DNA of 64,000 nucleotides. It comes from Pelagibacterium sediminicola (GTDB lineage: Bacteria; Pseudomonadota; Alphaproteobacteria; Rhizobiales; Devosiaceae). Shown here one piece after another: positions 57,111-64,000 of the stretch (positions within the stretch are counted from its first letter, which is position 1; every line of letters begins with the position of its first letter). The translations under genes were made by a program, and so were the position numbers. The DNA is taken from contig NZ_QMEL01000009.1 in NCBI RefSeq assembly GCF_003390885.1, forward strand, positions 1-64,000, written 5' to 3'. The notes beneath the pieces are model-generated. The model saw only the letters and a list, made by a program, of their open reading frames with translations, was not told the origin of the DNA and searched no databases.

Positions 57111-59087
57111 ATGGCCGATTATCGTGAACTCTTGCGCAGGGCGATCGATGCCCTGCCGGAAAATACCGGCGCCAATCGCCGCGCCGTTTATGAAAAGGCG
57201 CGGGGGGCATTGGTGACCCAATTGCGGGCGATCGAGCCGCCCCTTCCGGCGCGCGAAATCACGACACATCGCCTTAATCTGGAAGACTGCATCCGCCAGG
57301 TCGAGCAGGAAGCGACCGACAGGCTGCTTGGCCGCTTGCGGGAGGTCGAGGACGAACCGCCCGCGCCGGTCCCGGCCGAACCCGAAATGATCGAGGCTGA
57401 AGAACCGATCGTTGACGAGGAACCGGTAGCGGAGGAAGAACCGCAATACGAGGAAGCGGAGGCGGTCGAGCCGGAGCCTGTGTTCGACGATACCGTCGAG
57501 GATATCGAGCCGGACGCAGGCGATGACGGCGAGAGCGACCGGTTCGAGGAACCGGTGCTGGTTCCGGCGTCCGAGCCCGCCCAATCGTTCACCGTCGCGA
57601 GTTCGTCTTCGATCGAGGACATCATCGCCGAGGCGGAGGCCGCAACGGTCGAGGAACCTCAGGATGCCGCCGAGGAAGCGGTGGTGCCCGAGCCCGCCTT
57701 CGATGACGCGCCACCCTTATTGGACGATCCCGCGCCCGGGCCGGACGTCGCGCCTGAACCCGAACACCATTTCATCGCTTCGCCGCGCGAGGTTGAACCG
57801 CGCGTCGCAACCCCGCTTGTCGACCTGCACGGACGGCCTTTGGCGCGTGGCAAGGACAGCACAGCCGAACCTGAGGCGGTGATCGCCGCCGCCATGTCGA
57901 GCGTGCGCGAGGTCGAGCTTGAGCCCGCGCCGCGCTTCGATGCCGAGGTTTCGGACGCGCAGGTGGCGATAGATCGCGCGATTGCCGCGCTCGACCGGGA
58001 GGCGCGCGGCGAGACGCCGGATGAGAAGGACGCAACGCCCGCATCCGATGTCCCCTTGCCCGAAGAGGAGGACAGGGCAACTGACGAGGCCGCGGATGGG
58101 ACGCCGCGCGGTGTGGGCGCGCTGACGGTTTTCCTGCTCATCGCCGTGCTTTTGCTCGGCGGGGGCGGTGCCGTGGGCTTCTGGGCCTGGCAGCAGGGGT
58201 CGATCGATCTGAACGCGATCTTTGCCCAGAGCAGCCCGGCCGAGCCTTCCAATGACGTCGCCGAAGTCGATGGCACCCAGCTTGAGGCGGTGCCGGAGCC
58301 TGCGGGCAATACCACGCCGGAAGTGCCCGAAACGCCCGGCGTCAACGGCGAAGCCATGCCGGGCGAAGAACTGCCCTTCGTTGAAACCGAAACGCCGGGG
58401 CAGGCGGGAGGCGAACCCGAAATCGCCTTTGAAGACCGCTTGCCCGCCGAGGCGGAAGAAAGCCTCAATGGCGCCGAGGAAACCATTTCCGAGGAGGCTA
58501 TCGAAGCCGCCGCCGCCGGGCCGCAATCGCTGCTGCTCGAGGAGCAGGCGAGCGGGGCCGTGGGGGCCGTGCCCTATTCGGGGTCGGTCGAATGGGCGCG
58601 CGGGTCGGACGAGTTGGGTCATCCCACGATCACCGCGCATGCGACGATCCCGGCGCGCAATCTCGATCTCGACCTGCTGATAAGGCGCAATGCCGATACC
58701 AACCTGCCCGCCAGCCATCTGATGGAAGTCAATTTCAAGCTCGCCGAGAGCTTCGTTGGCGGCTCGATCGCCAACCTTCCGGGCGTCCTGCTCAAGGACG
58801 AGGAACTGGTGCAGGGCCAGCCCCTGACCGGCGCGTCGGCACGCATCGTGGGCAACTCGTTCCTCTTTGCGCTGTCGAGCGCGTCCGAGCGTGACGTCGA
58901 GGCCAATGTGGCGCTGTTGCGCGACCGGAGCTGGATAGACCTTGCGATGGTCTATGGCACGGGGCGGCGCGCCATTCTCACGCTTGAAAAGAGCGAGGAG
59001 GGCGCGGCGATCTTCGACGAGGTGATGGCGGCCTGGGACGCGCTTGACGCGGAAAGCGCCGCCGAGGCGGAGACCGAGGCCGAATAG
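57111..59087 (+). CDS. Acidic single-pass membrane protein of unknown function
   Basis: 658 residues. Residues 1-85 form a helical conserved-looking head (YRELLRRAIDALPENTGANR, TTHRLNLEDCIRQVEQEA). Residues ~85-335 are disordered and extremely rich in Glu, Pro and Ala. One helix follows (about 342-366, ALTVFLLIAVLLLGGGGAVG), then another acidic stretch, and residues ~475-640 form a compact C-terminal domain (VEWARGSDELGHPTITAHAT, MVYGTGRRAILTLEKSEEG). The N-terminus should be cytoplasmic. Such genes follow purA in Rhizobiales; no function known to me. Confidence 0.75.
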   Translation: MADYRELLRRAIDALPENTGANRRAVYEKARGALVTQLRAIEPPLPAREITTHRLNLEDCIRQVEQEATDRLLGRLREVEDEPPAPVPAEPEMIEAEEPIVDEEPVAEEEPQYEEAEAVEPEPVFDDTVEDIEPDAGDDGESDRFEEPVLVPASEPAQSFTVASSSSIEDIIAEAEAATVEEPQDAAEEAVVPEPAFDDAPPLLDDPAPGPDVAPEPEHHFIASPREVEPRVATPLVDLHGRPLARGKDSTAEPEAVIAAAMSSVREVELEPAPRFDAEVSDAQVAIDRAIAALDREARGETPDEKDATPASDVPLPEEEDRATDEAADGTPRGVGALTVFLLIAVLLLGGGGAVGFWAWQQGSIDLNAIFAQSSPAEPSNDVAEVDGTQLEAVPEPAGNTTPEVPETPGVNGEAMPGEELPFVETETPGQAGGEPEIAFEDRLPAEAEESLNGAEETISEEAIEAAAAGPQSLLLEEQASGAVGAVPYSGSVEWARGSDELGHPTITAHATIPARNLDLDLLIRRNADTNLPASHLMEVNFKLAESFVGGSIANLPGVLLKDEELVQGQPLTGASARIVGNSFLFALSSASERDVEANVALLRDRSWIDLAMVYGTGRRAILTLEKSEEGAAIFDEVMAAWDALDAESAAEAETEAE

Positions 59088-59095
59088 CGCTCAGT

Positions 59096-59728
59096 TCAGG
59101 CGGGCCGCGCCTTTCCATCGGCGATGGCGTAGGTCCGGGCGGCCAGCGCCTGGATGTCCTCGCGCTGGTGGGAAACGAGGATTGCGTGCCATTGCTGGGT
59201 CCGCACGAGGTCGGACAGCATGGCGCGGACCGGGCCAGCGGTTGCCTCGTCCAGCCCGGTGAACGGTTCATCGAGCAGCAGGATGGGGCGGTTGCGCAGC
59301 AAGGTGCGCGCCAGCGCGACGCGCTGTTTTTGTCCGCCTGACAGCGTTCCGGCCCGACGCTTCGCATAACCCTCCAGCCCCATGCGGTCGAGGCCCTCGA
59401 CGACGACGGGATCGGTGGCACGCGCGCGCTTTCCAAGCCCGAGTGCGACATTGGCGCCGGCGGAGAGGTGCTCGAAAAGATTGTCGTGCTGGAAAAGGAT
59501 CGAGACCGGCCGGTCTTCCGGCGCAAGGGGAAGGATCGAACGGCCCGATAGCCGGATATCGCCGCTTGCGGGAATGAGAAAGCCCGCGATGAGATCGAGA
59601 AGGGTCGACTTGCCGGACCCCGAGGGGCCCGTGAGCCCGACGATTTCCCCCGCGCGGACGCTCATATCGAAATGGTAGGTCGTGTCGCCACCCTTGTGGC
59701 GGAAGGTAAGGCTAGCGATTTCGAGCAT
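59096..59728 (-). CDS. thiQ: Thiamine ABC transporter ATP-binding protein
   Basis: 210 residues: Walker A GPSGSGKST, signature LSGGQKQR, Walker B ILLLDEPFTGLD, switch His in VSHQRED. Last gene of thiBPQ and overlapping thiP by 17 bases. Short for an ABC ATPase, as is normal for ThiQ. Confidence 0.92.
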   Translation of the reverse strand: MLEIASLTFRHKGGDTTYHFDMSVRAGEIVGLTGPSGSGKSTLLDLIAGFLIPASGDIRLSGRSILPLAPEDRPVSILFQHDNLFEHLSAGANVALGLGKRARATDPVVVEGLDRMGLEGYAKRRAGTLSGGQKQRVALARTLLRNRPILLLDEPFTGLDEATAGPVRAMLSDLVRTQQWHAILVSHQREDIQALAARTYAIADGKARPA

Positions 59729-61340
59729 GGATCAGGACTTCGAGCATTTTGGGGATGAGAAGAAAGGCGGCAAGGCTCAGCGCCAGCAGCAGTGCGGCAA
59801 TCGCTTCGGCGTCCTGCGTGCGGTAGGCGCCAAAGGCGCGATACATGTACCAGGGCAGGGTGGAAAAATCGGCGGTGCCGAACAGCGAGATGACGCCAAG
59901 GTCGCCAAGCGAAAAGACGAAAGACACCGCGAGCGCGTAACCGGTGGCACGCCCCAGCAGCGGCCATTCGATCCGCAACCATTGGCCGGCGCCCGACAGG
60001 CCGAGCGAGCGGATGAGCTTTTCGTGCTGTTTTGCCAGCGCCTCCAGCGGAGGGCTCAATATGGCGAAGGCAAAGGGCAGGGCGATCAGCGCATTGGCAA
60101 GGACGAGGACAACGGGCGCGGCAAGGCCGGTGGAGATGCCCAGCAGCCTTGCCAGGAGGAAAAAGCCCAGGGCGAGCACCACGGCGGGGACCGCCAGGTA
60201 AGCGAAAACGGGAAGCCCCAAAAGGGTTCTGGCAGCCGCATTTGGGGCTTCGAGCGCGCGCGACATGCCTAGCCCGATGGCCAATGATACGGCAAGTCCG
60301 GCGCTGAGGGTCCCCAGAACGAGGCTGGTGCGGAATGCGGCCCAGAAGGCGGGCTGTTGCAGGACCGGGATTAACGCCGGGCCTGCGCCACGTATCAGGA
60401 CGGCAAGGAGCGGCATGATGAACATGGCGAGCAGGATCGTCAGTATCACGGTCTGAACCACGGCCACGACGCCCCCATCGGGCCAGTGCATGAGGCTGCG
60501 GCGCCCGAAAAGCGTCGAAACAGGGGCAAAGCGCGAGGCGGGAATGATGATGGCCGCGCAGGCGGCAAGCTGGACAAGGGCGAGCCCCACCGCCTTGCCC
60601 AGATCGAAATCGAGCCGCACCGATTCATAGATGGCGACTTCCAGCGTCTGGTTGGCCGGCCCGCCGCCGAGGACGAGAACGATGGGAAAGCTCGTAAAGC
60701 ACAAGAGGAATATGGTCGCGCTAACGCCCGGCGCAGAGCCGGCAAGGGCGGGGAGGTCGATGATCGCAAAACGGCGAAGCGGGGAAAGTCCGAGGCTTCG
60801 GCCCAGCTTGAGCTTTTCGGGGGGGGTGGCTTCGAGCCGGTCGAGAAAGACACGCGCGGCCAGGGCGCCGTTGAGCAGCACATGGGCGGCGAGGATTCCC
60901 TCCAGACCGAAGATGACCGAACCTGATGAGAGTCCCAGAGGATTAAGCAGGACATTGATCCAGCCATTGCGGCCCCAGACGGCGATGAGGCCGGATATGA
61001 TGACCAGCGAGGGCAGTACCAGCGCCGTCGATAAAAGCCCGACCACAAAGCCGCGTCCGGCAAAGCGCAGGCGATCGAGCGACCATGCGGTGAGCGCGCC
61101 GGCAAGAAGGGAAAGCAGCGTCGAAAGCCCGGCCTGAATGACCGACATGCGCACGAGATGGGCAATGTCGGTGGCGGCCGACCCGGTAGAAGCAAAGCGT
61201 TGCCCCGCAACAGCAAGCGCCAGGAGCAGGGCCGCGATCAGAAGCGCAACGCAAAGGGCAATGACCCGCCCGGCCATACGCCGCCCCTGCCGCCAGGGAC
61301 GTGGGGAACCACCGATATCGTCCGTTCTCTTGTTCATCAC
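59712..61340 (-). CDS. thiP: Thiamine ABC transporter permease
   Basis: 542 residues, about 12 helices in two fused permease halves, each with the EAA loop (HVLLNGALAARVFLDRLEAT and AFAILSPPLEALAKQHEKLI). ThiP is normally a fused double permease, as here. Imports thiamine or TPP delivered by ThiB. The start is one of two adjacent ATGs (61340 or 61337). A 255-base gap with repeat copy C3 separates it from thiB. Confidence 0.92.
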   Translation of the reverse strand: MMNKRTDDIGGSPRPWRQGRRMAGRVIALCVALLIAALLLALAVAGQRFASTGSAATDIAHLVRMSVIQAGLSTLLSLLAGALTAWSLDRLRFAGRGFVVGLLSTALVLPSLVIISGLIAVWGRNGWINVLLNPLGLSSGSVIFGLEGILAAHVLLNGALAARVFLDRLEATPPEKLKLGRSLGLSPLRRFAIIDLPALAGSAPGVSATIFLLCFTSFPIVLVLGGGPANQTLEVAIYESVRLDFDLGKAVGLALVQLAACAAIIIPASRFAPVSTLFGRRSLMHWPDGGVVAVVQTVILTILLAMFIMPLLAVLIRGAGPALIPVLQQPAFWAAFRTSLVLGTLSAGLAVSLAIGLGMSRALEAPNAAARTLLGLPVFAYLAVPAVVLALGFFLLARLLGISTGLAAPVVLVLANALIALPFAFAILSPPLEALAKQHEKLIRSLGLSGAGQWLRIEWPLLGRATGYALAVSFVFSLGDLGVISLFGTADFSTLPWYMYRAFGAYRTQDAEAIAALLLALSLAAFLLIPKMLEVLIHARNR

Positions 61341-61404
61341 ATCATGGTCTTTTTTTGAGGGGCGGGGCTTTCGATTTATGCTCTGCCTTGGAGCGCTTCG
61401 CTAA

Positions 61405-61560
61405 CTGTTCGGCTAACGCCGCCCCCCCTCCCAACCTCCTCCACAAGGGGGGAGGTGCTGGCCTTGTGCGTTTGGACGTGCCCAGGAAAAGGAAGCACCC
61501 TCCCCTTGATGGGGAGGGTTGGGGAGGGGTGAAGCCACAAAGGCAAATCCATTTGCGGTA
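61405..61560. repeat. Intergenic repeat, family C copy 3, inside thiB-thiP
   Basis: CCTCCTCCACAAGGGGGGAGG, GCTGGCCTTGTGCGT, CCCTCCCCTTGATGGGGAGGG and GTGAAGCCACAAAGGCA follow the family C order. It sits between thiB and thiP of one operon. Confidence 0.85.
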
Positions 61561-61596
61561 GCCCTTCTTCCTACTCCCCTGTCATTGTCCGGCCTG

Positions 61597-62601
61597 TCAA
61601 CGCAACGCCGAGAACGCCTCGTCGATCCATGCGCGGGTGTTGGCGGTCACCTCGTCGGCGTCGAGCAGCAGGGCGGGGGAGGGGTCGATCATGGCGTTAA
61701 AGCCTTCCTCGATCCCGCCTTCGGGCTCGATGACAGGATACATCCAGTTGGTCGTGGGGATGATGGCCTGCGCCTCGGGGGTGACAAGCCAGTCGAGAAA
61801 TTCCTGCGCCAGTTCGATATTGGGGCTAGACGCAAGAATGCCCGCGACTTCGATCTGGGTGTAGTGGCCTTCTTCGAACTTGGCCGCTGCATAGCGATGA
61901 TCGTCCTCGGCGACGATGTGATAGGCGGGGGAGGTGGTGTAGGAGAGGACCATGTCCGCCTCGCCGGCAAGGAACAGATCGTAGGATTCCGACCAGCCAT
62001 TGGTGATGGTCAGGATGTTGGGCGCAAGGCCTTCCCAGATTTCCGGGGCGCGCTCGCCGTAAACCGCCTTGATCCACAGGACCAGCCCCAGCCCGGTGGT
62101 CGAGGCGCGCGGGTCCTGGATGACGATCTTGAAATCGGACGGCAGGGCGACCAGGTCCTCAAAGCTCGCTGGCGGGTCGCGCAGTTCTTCGGTGTTGTAG
62201 ACAAAGGCGAAATAGCCGTAGTCGAACGGCGCGAAGGCGGGATCGGCCCAGTCGAGCGGGATGTCGAGATCATCGAGCGTCAGCCCGTGCTCGGTGAAAA
62301 GTCCGCTGGCGCGGCCCTCTCCGATGGTTGCCGTGTCGAGCCCGAGCACGATGTCGGCCTGGGTGGCGTCGCCTTCGAGCTGGGCGCGGCGCAGCGCGCC
62401 GATCGAAGAATCGGCGGCAACGAAATCGATGGTGCAGCCGCAATGGGCCTCAAAACCTTCCTTGAGCTGGGGACCGGGCCCCCATTCGGCGGCAAACGCG
62501 TCGTAGGTGTAAACGGTGAGCGTCGGCGTCTGTGCGTGCGTGGGAAGGGCAAGCGCCCCCAGCGCAACCGCAACAAGGCTCATTTTCTCAAAACGGATCA
62601 T
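61597..62601 (-). CDS. thiB: Thiamine ABC transporter substrate-binding protein
   Basis: 334 residues with a signal peptide (SLVAVALGALALPTHAQ). TLTVYTYDAFAAEWGPGPQL begins the TbpA-type binding protein; DIVLGLDTATIGEGRASGLF, FDYGYFAFVYNTEEL and the Trp/Tyr-rich ligand cleft are typical. CGC pair at HCGCTIDF may form a disulphide. Periplasmic thiamine/TMP/TPP receptor. Preceded by a TPP riboswitch. Confidence 0.93.
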   Translation of the reverse strand: MIRFEKMSLVAVALGALALPTHAQTPTLTVYTYDAFAAEWGPGPQLKEGFEAHCGCTIDFVAADSSIGALRRAQLEGDATQADIVLGLDTATIGEGRASGLFTEHGLTLDDLDIPLDWADPAFAPFDYGYFAFVYNTEELRDPPASFEDLVALPSDFKIVIQDPRASTTGLGLVLWIKAVYGERAPEIWEGLAPNILTITNGWSESYDLFLAGEADMVLSYTTSPAYHIVAEDDHRYAAAKFEEGHYTQIEVAGILASSPNIELAQEFLDWLVTPEAQAIIPTTNWMYPVIEPEGGIEEGFNAMIDPSPALLLDADEVTANTRAWIDEAFSALR

Positions 62602-62711
62602 GGGTCATCCCTCTTCAGATGGCCGGAGACATCTCCGGTGGGCCAGCGATGCGGTCAGTTCTGGAACAAGGGGAAACAGCAAATGGCAATGGGCGCGCAA
62701 TGACGCTTGCC

Positions 62712-62796
62712 ATCTCGAACTTCCTCCGCCAGCATGACCTGGTTCAGGTTCAATGGGTTTTTCTCAGCTCCGGTTTTCCGGAACACCCCAGCGAGA
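62712..62796 (-). ncRNA. TPP riboswitch
   Basis: On the minus strand the aptamer reads GGGGTGTTCCGG, CTGAGA, ACCCATTGAACCTGAACC and GGTCATGCTGGCGGAGGAAG, the complete thi box. It lies ~110 bases before thiB. The intervening leader holds CCGGAGA/TCTCCGG (62620-62635) just before the ribosome binding site AGAGGGATG, a probable expression platform acting on translation. Confidence 0.95.
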
Positions 62797-63504
62797 CGAG
62801 GCAACACTATAGCTCCCCACGCACAGGCGCAAGAGGCGCCCGGACCTGCCGATCTTCCGCTTCGGTTCGATGGCCCGCTCCTCATTGTCGGGGGCGGTAC
62901 GGTGGAGCATGCCCTGTTGCGCAAACTTGCGGGCCACGCGGCGGGCCTTGTGGGCGCCGATGCGGGTGCCGACCGGATCGTCGAGACGGGGCTGGTGCCC
63001 GATGCGGTGATCGGGGACATGGATTCGGTGCGCGACCTTTCAGCACTGCCACGGGCGACACGGGTGATAACGGTCACCGATCAGGAAACCACCGATTTCG
63101 AGAAGGCGCTTTTGATGACCGCCGCGCCGCTGACGCTGGCGCTCGGGATGACCGGGGGGCGGTTCGACCACACGCTCGCCGCGCTGCACGCGGTGACCAA
63201 GGCCGCCGCGACGCGCCGGATCATCCTTGTCGACGAACACGATCTGGCGGTCGGGGTTTCTGGATCGATCCGGCTTGGCGTGGGCCGCGGCGCGCGGGTA
63301 TCGATCTATCCGCTGGGGCGGACGGCGTTTGCGGGCTCTGAAGGGCTGTTCTACCCGCTCGATGGGCTTGAAATGGAACAGGGCCAGAAGATCGGAACCT
63401 CCAACAGCGCCGTGGCCGATGAGATCAGGATCGAGGTCGCACCGGGCACGCAAAGCCCATGGCTGCTCATCCTCGATCGCGGGAAGCTGCCGGTTTTTCT
63501 TTAA
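62734..63504 (+). CDS. Thiamine diphosphokinase
   Basis: About 220 conserved residues: LLIVGGGTVEHALLRKLA, GADAGADRIVETGLVPDAVIG, DMDSV, VTDQETTDFEKAL, GMTGGRFDHTLAAL, and the C-terminal GTSNSAVADEIRIEVA. It makes TPP from thiamine and ATP, so it completes salvage with thiBPQ. The start is unclear: from the ATG at 62734 on, no ATG/GTG/TTG occurs in frame until inside the conserved core. That ATG lies antisense within the TPP riboswitch and has no ribosome binding site. An ATA codon at 62812, preceded by GAGG, is a speculative alternative. Confidence 0.8.
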   Translation: MTWFRFNGFFSAPVFRNTPARRGNTIAPHAQAQEAPGPADLPLRFDGPLLIVGGGTVEHALLRKLAGHAAGLVGADAGADRIVETGLVPDAVIGDMDSVRDLSALPRATRVITVTDQETTDFEKALLMTAAPLTLALGMTGGRFDHTLAALHAVTKAAATRRIILVDEHDLAVGVSGSIRLGVGRGARVSIYPLGRTAFAGSEGLFYPLDGLEMEQGQKIGTSNSAVADEIRIEVAPGTQSPWLLILDRGKLPVFL

Positions 63505-63507
63505 ATT

Positions 63508-63548
63508 GGAGGCTGGATCACCCGGATGAACCGGGTGACGACGGAGGG
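63508..63548. repeat. Intergenic palindromic repeat, family A copy 4
   Basis: GGATCACCCGGATGAACCGGGTGACG, a single-arm copy of the family A palindrome, directly after the thiamine diphosphokinase gene. Confidence 0.65.
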
Positions 63549-63577
63549 GAATGGAGACGATTGGGGCGGACTAGCTC

Positions 63578-63778
63578 GTTTCAGATTTTGATGGAAACAC
63601 CCAGCTTCCGCCCTCTTGGAGTTGCATTGCGCTGGATTCCGGCAATAAATGCCGGAATGACAATGGTGTTTTCTGCTGGCGCCCTCCCTCCAATGTCACC
63701 CCGGTATTTATTACCGGGGACCAGAAGAGTGCCTCGGCGGACACGGACCTTCTTGATTCCGTCAAAACCTGAAATGCC
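63578..63778. repeat. Intergenic palindromic repeat, family B copy 3
   Basis: Starts GTTTCAGATTTTGATGGAA and ends TCAAAACCTGAAATGCCC, with inner palindromes CATTCCGGCATTTATTGCCGGAATG (as its complement) and CACCCCGGTATTTATTACCGGGG. Best preserved copy of the family. Confidence 0.75.
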
Positions 63779-64000
63779 CTAATTGCCGCTTGCAATCCGG
63801 CTTGCCAGGATCTTGTCGATGCGGCGGCCGTCCATGTCCACGACTTCGAGTTTCCAGCCCTCGATCGTGATGCTTTCGCCGGTACGTGGCAGATGCTGGA
63901 GTGCTTCGAGCAGGAAGCCGGCGGCGGTTTCGTAGTCGCGTTTGAGGGGGACAGGGATATCCAGGATGTCGGTGAGCCGGGGGGCGGGAAGACTGCCCGC
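63779..64000 (-). CDS. Hemolysin/CorC-family (CNNM-CBS) protein, 3' end (partial)
   Basis: Reading the minus strand from the window edge gives 73 residues ending at TAG 63779. The sequence has LPRTGESITIEGWKLEVVDM and DGRRIDKILASR, the C-terminal transporter-associated (CorC_HlyC) domain that closes HlyC/CorC/YhdP proteins, after DYETAAGFLLEALQ. The CBS and membrane DUF21 domains would lie beyond the window. These proteins are linked to Mg/Co efflux or haemolysis by annotation only. Confidence 0.82.
   Translation of the reverse strand, partial: AGSLPAPRLTDILDIPVPLKRDYETAAGFLLEALQHLPRTGESITIEGWKLEVVDMDGRRIDKILASRIASGN

Overview
This window is a stretch of core chromosome from an alphaproteobacterium of the order Hyphomicrobiales (Rhizobiales). 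The style of gene order and the repeats are most like Devosiaceae (Devosia/Pelagibacterium type), but that family-level call is inference. The order-level call rests on high GC content, a 6S RNA placed in front of 5-formyl-THF cyclo-ligase, tkt-gap-pgk-fba beside a DUF4164/zapA pair, ruvCAB followed by ybgC-tolQRAB-pal-cpoB-tilS-ftsH-glmM, serC-serA with a serC-type leader, DUF1192/DUF1465(RcdA)/L31 linkage, the TrcR (DUF1013) regulator and several TTAA-N7-TTAA(C) CtrA-type boxes. No tRNA, rRNA, prophage, insertion sequence or CRISPR array was seen.

Layout. 1-4.8 kb: end of pntB, a DsbA-family oxidoreductase, an anchored alpha/beta hydrolase, a TadE-like protein, purE-purK and rpsU. 5-12.7 kb: an iron-regulated siderophore-interacting reductase, two divergent DUF465 peptides, a TauE-type permease, trcR, a glycosyltransferase, DUF1192, a probable CtrA-driven small RNA, rcdA, rpmE and an ABC exporter. 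12.8-18.4 kb (minus strand): a MotA/MotB-like motor pair, an inositol-phosphatase-family enzyme, efp, a Sel1-repeat protein and a degenerate ThiE-like protein. 18.4-24.6 kb (minus strand): the Calvin/glycolysis cluster tkt-gap-pgk-fba, interrupted by a YafQ/DinJ toxin-antitoxin pair. 24.9-32.7 kb: DUF4164-zapA, a cobalamin-riboswitch operon (ferredoxin fusion plus BtuFCD-like transporter) lying between zapA and the 6S RNA, then fau, a YmdB-like phosphoesterase, yebC and a diguanylate cyclase. 32.9-44.8 kb: ruvC-ruvA-(36-codon membrane ORF)-ruvB, ybgC-tolQRA-tolB-pal-cpoB-tilS-ftsH. 44.9-59.1 kb: a cytosolic double-PAS chemoreceptor, a methyltransferase, glmM, an Omp25-like barrel, a purine permease, serC-serA, an EamA transporter, purA and a large acidic membrane protein. 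59.1-64 kb: thiBPQ thiamine uptake operon under a TPP riboswitch, thiamine diphosphokinase, and the 3' end of a HlyC/CorC-family gene.

Common threads. Cell-envelope and division functions dominate: Tol-Pal, ZapA, FtsH, GlmM, RcdA, TrcR and the Omp. CtrA-type boxes sit upstream of rcdA, pal and the omp gene, which suggests that much of this region is cell-cycle timed. Cofactor supply (B12, thiamine) is controlled by riboswitches, serine synthesis by a leader that masks the serC ribosome binding site, iron by a RirA-type TGA-N9-TCA box, and ftsH probably by an RpoH-type promoter. Spacers carry at least five families of palindromic intergenic repeats, several inside operons.

The best candidates for something undescribed are the 36-codon membrane ORF fused into ruvAB by two 4-base overlaps, the CtrA-boxed short transcript in front of rcdA, and the riboswitch-controlled degenerate-chelatase/ferredoxin fusion.
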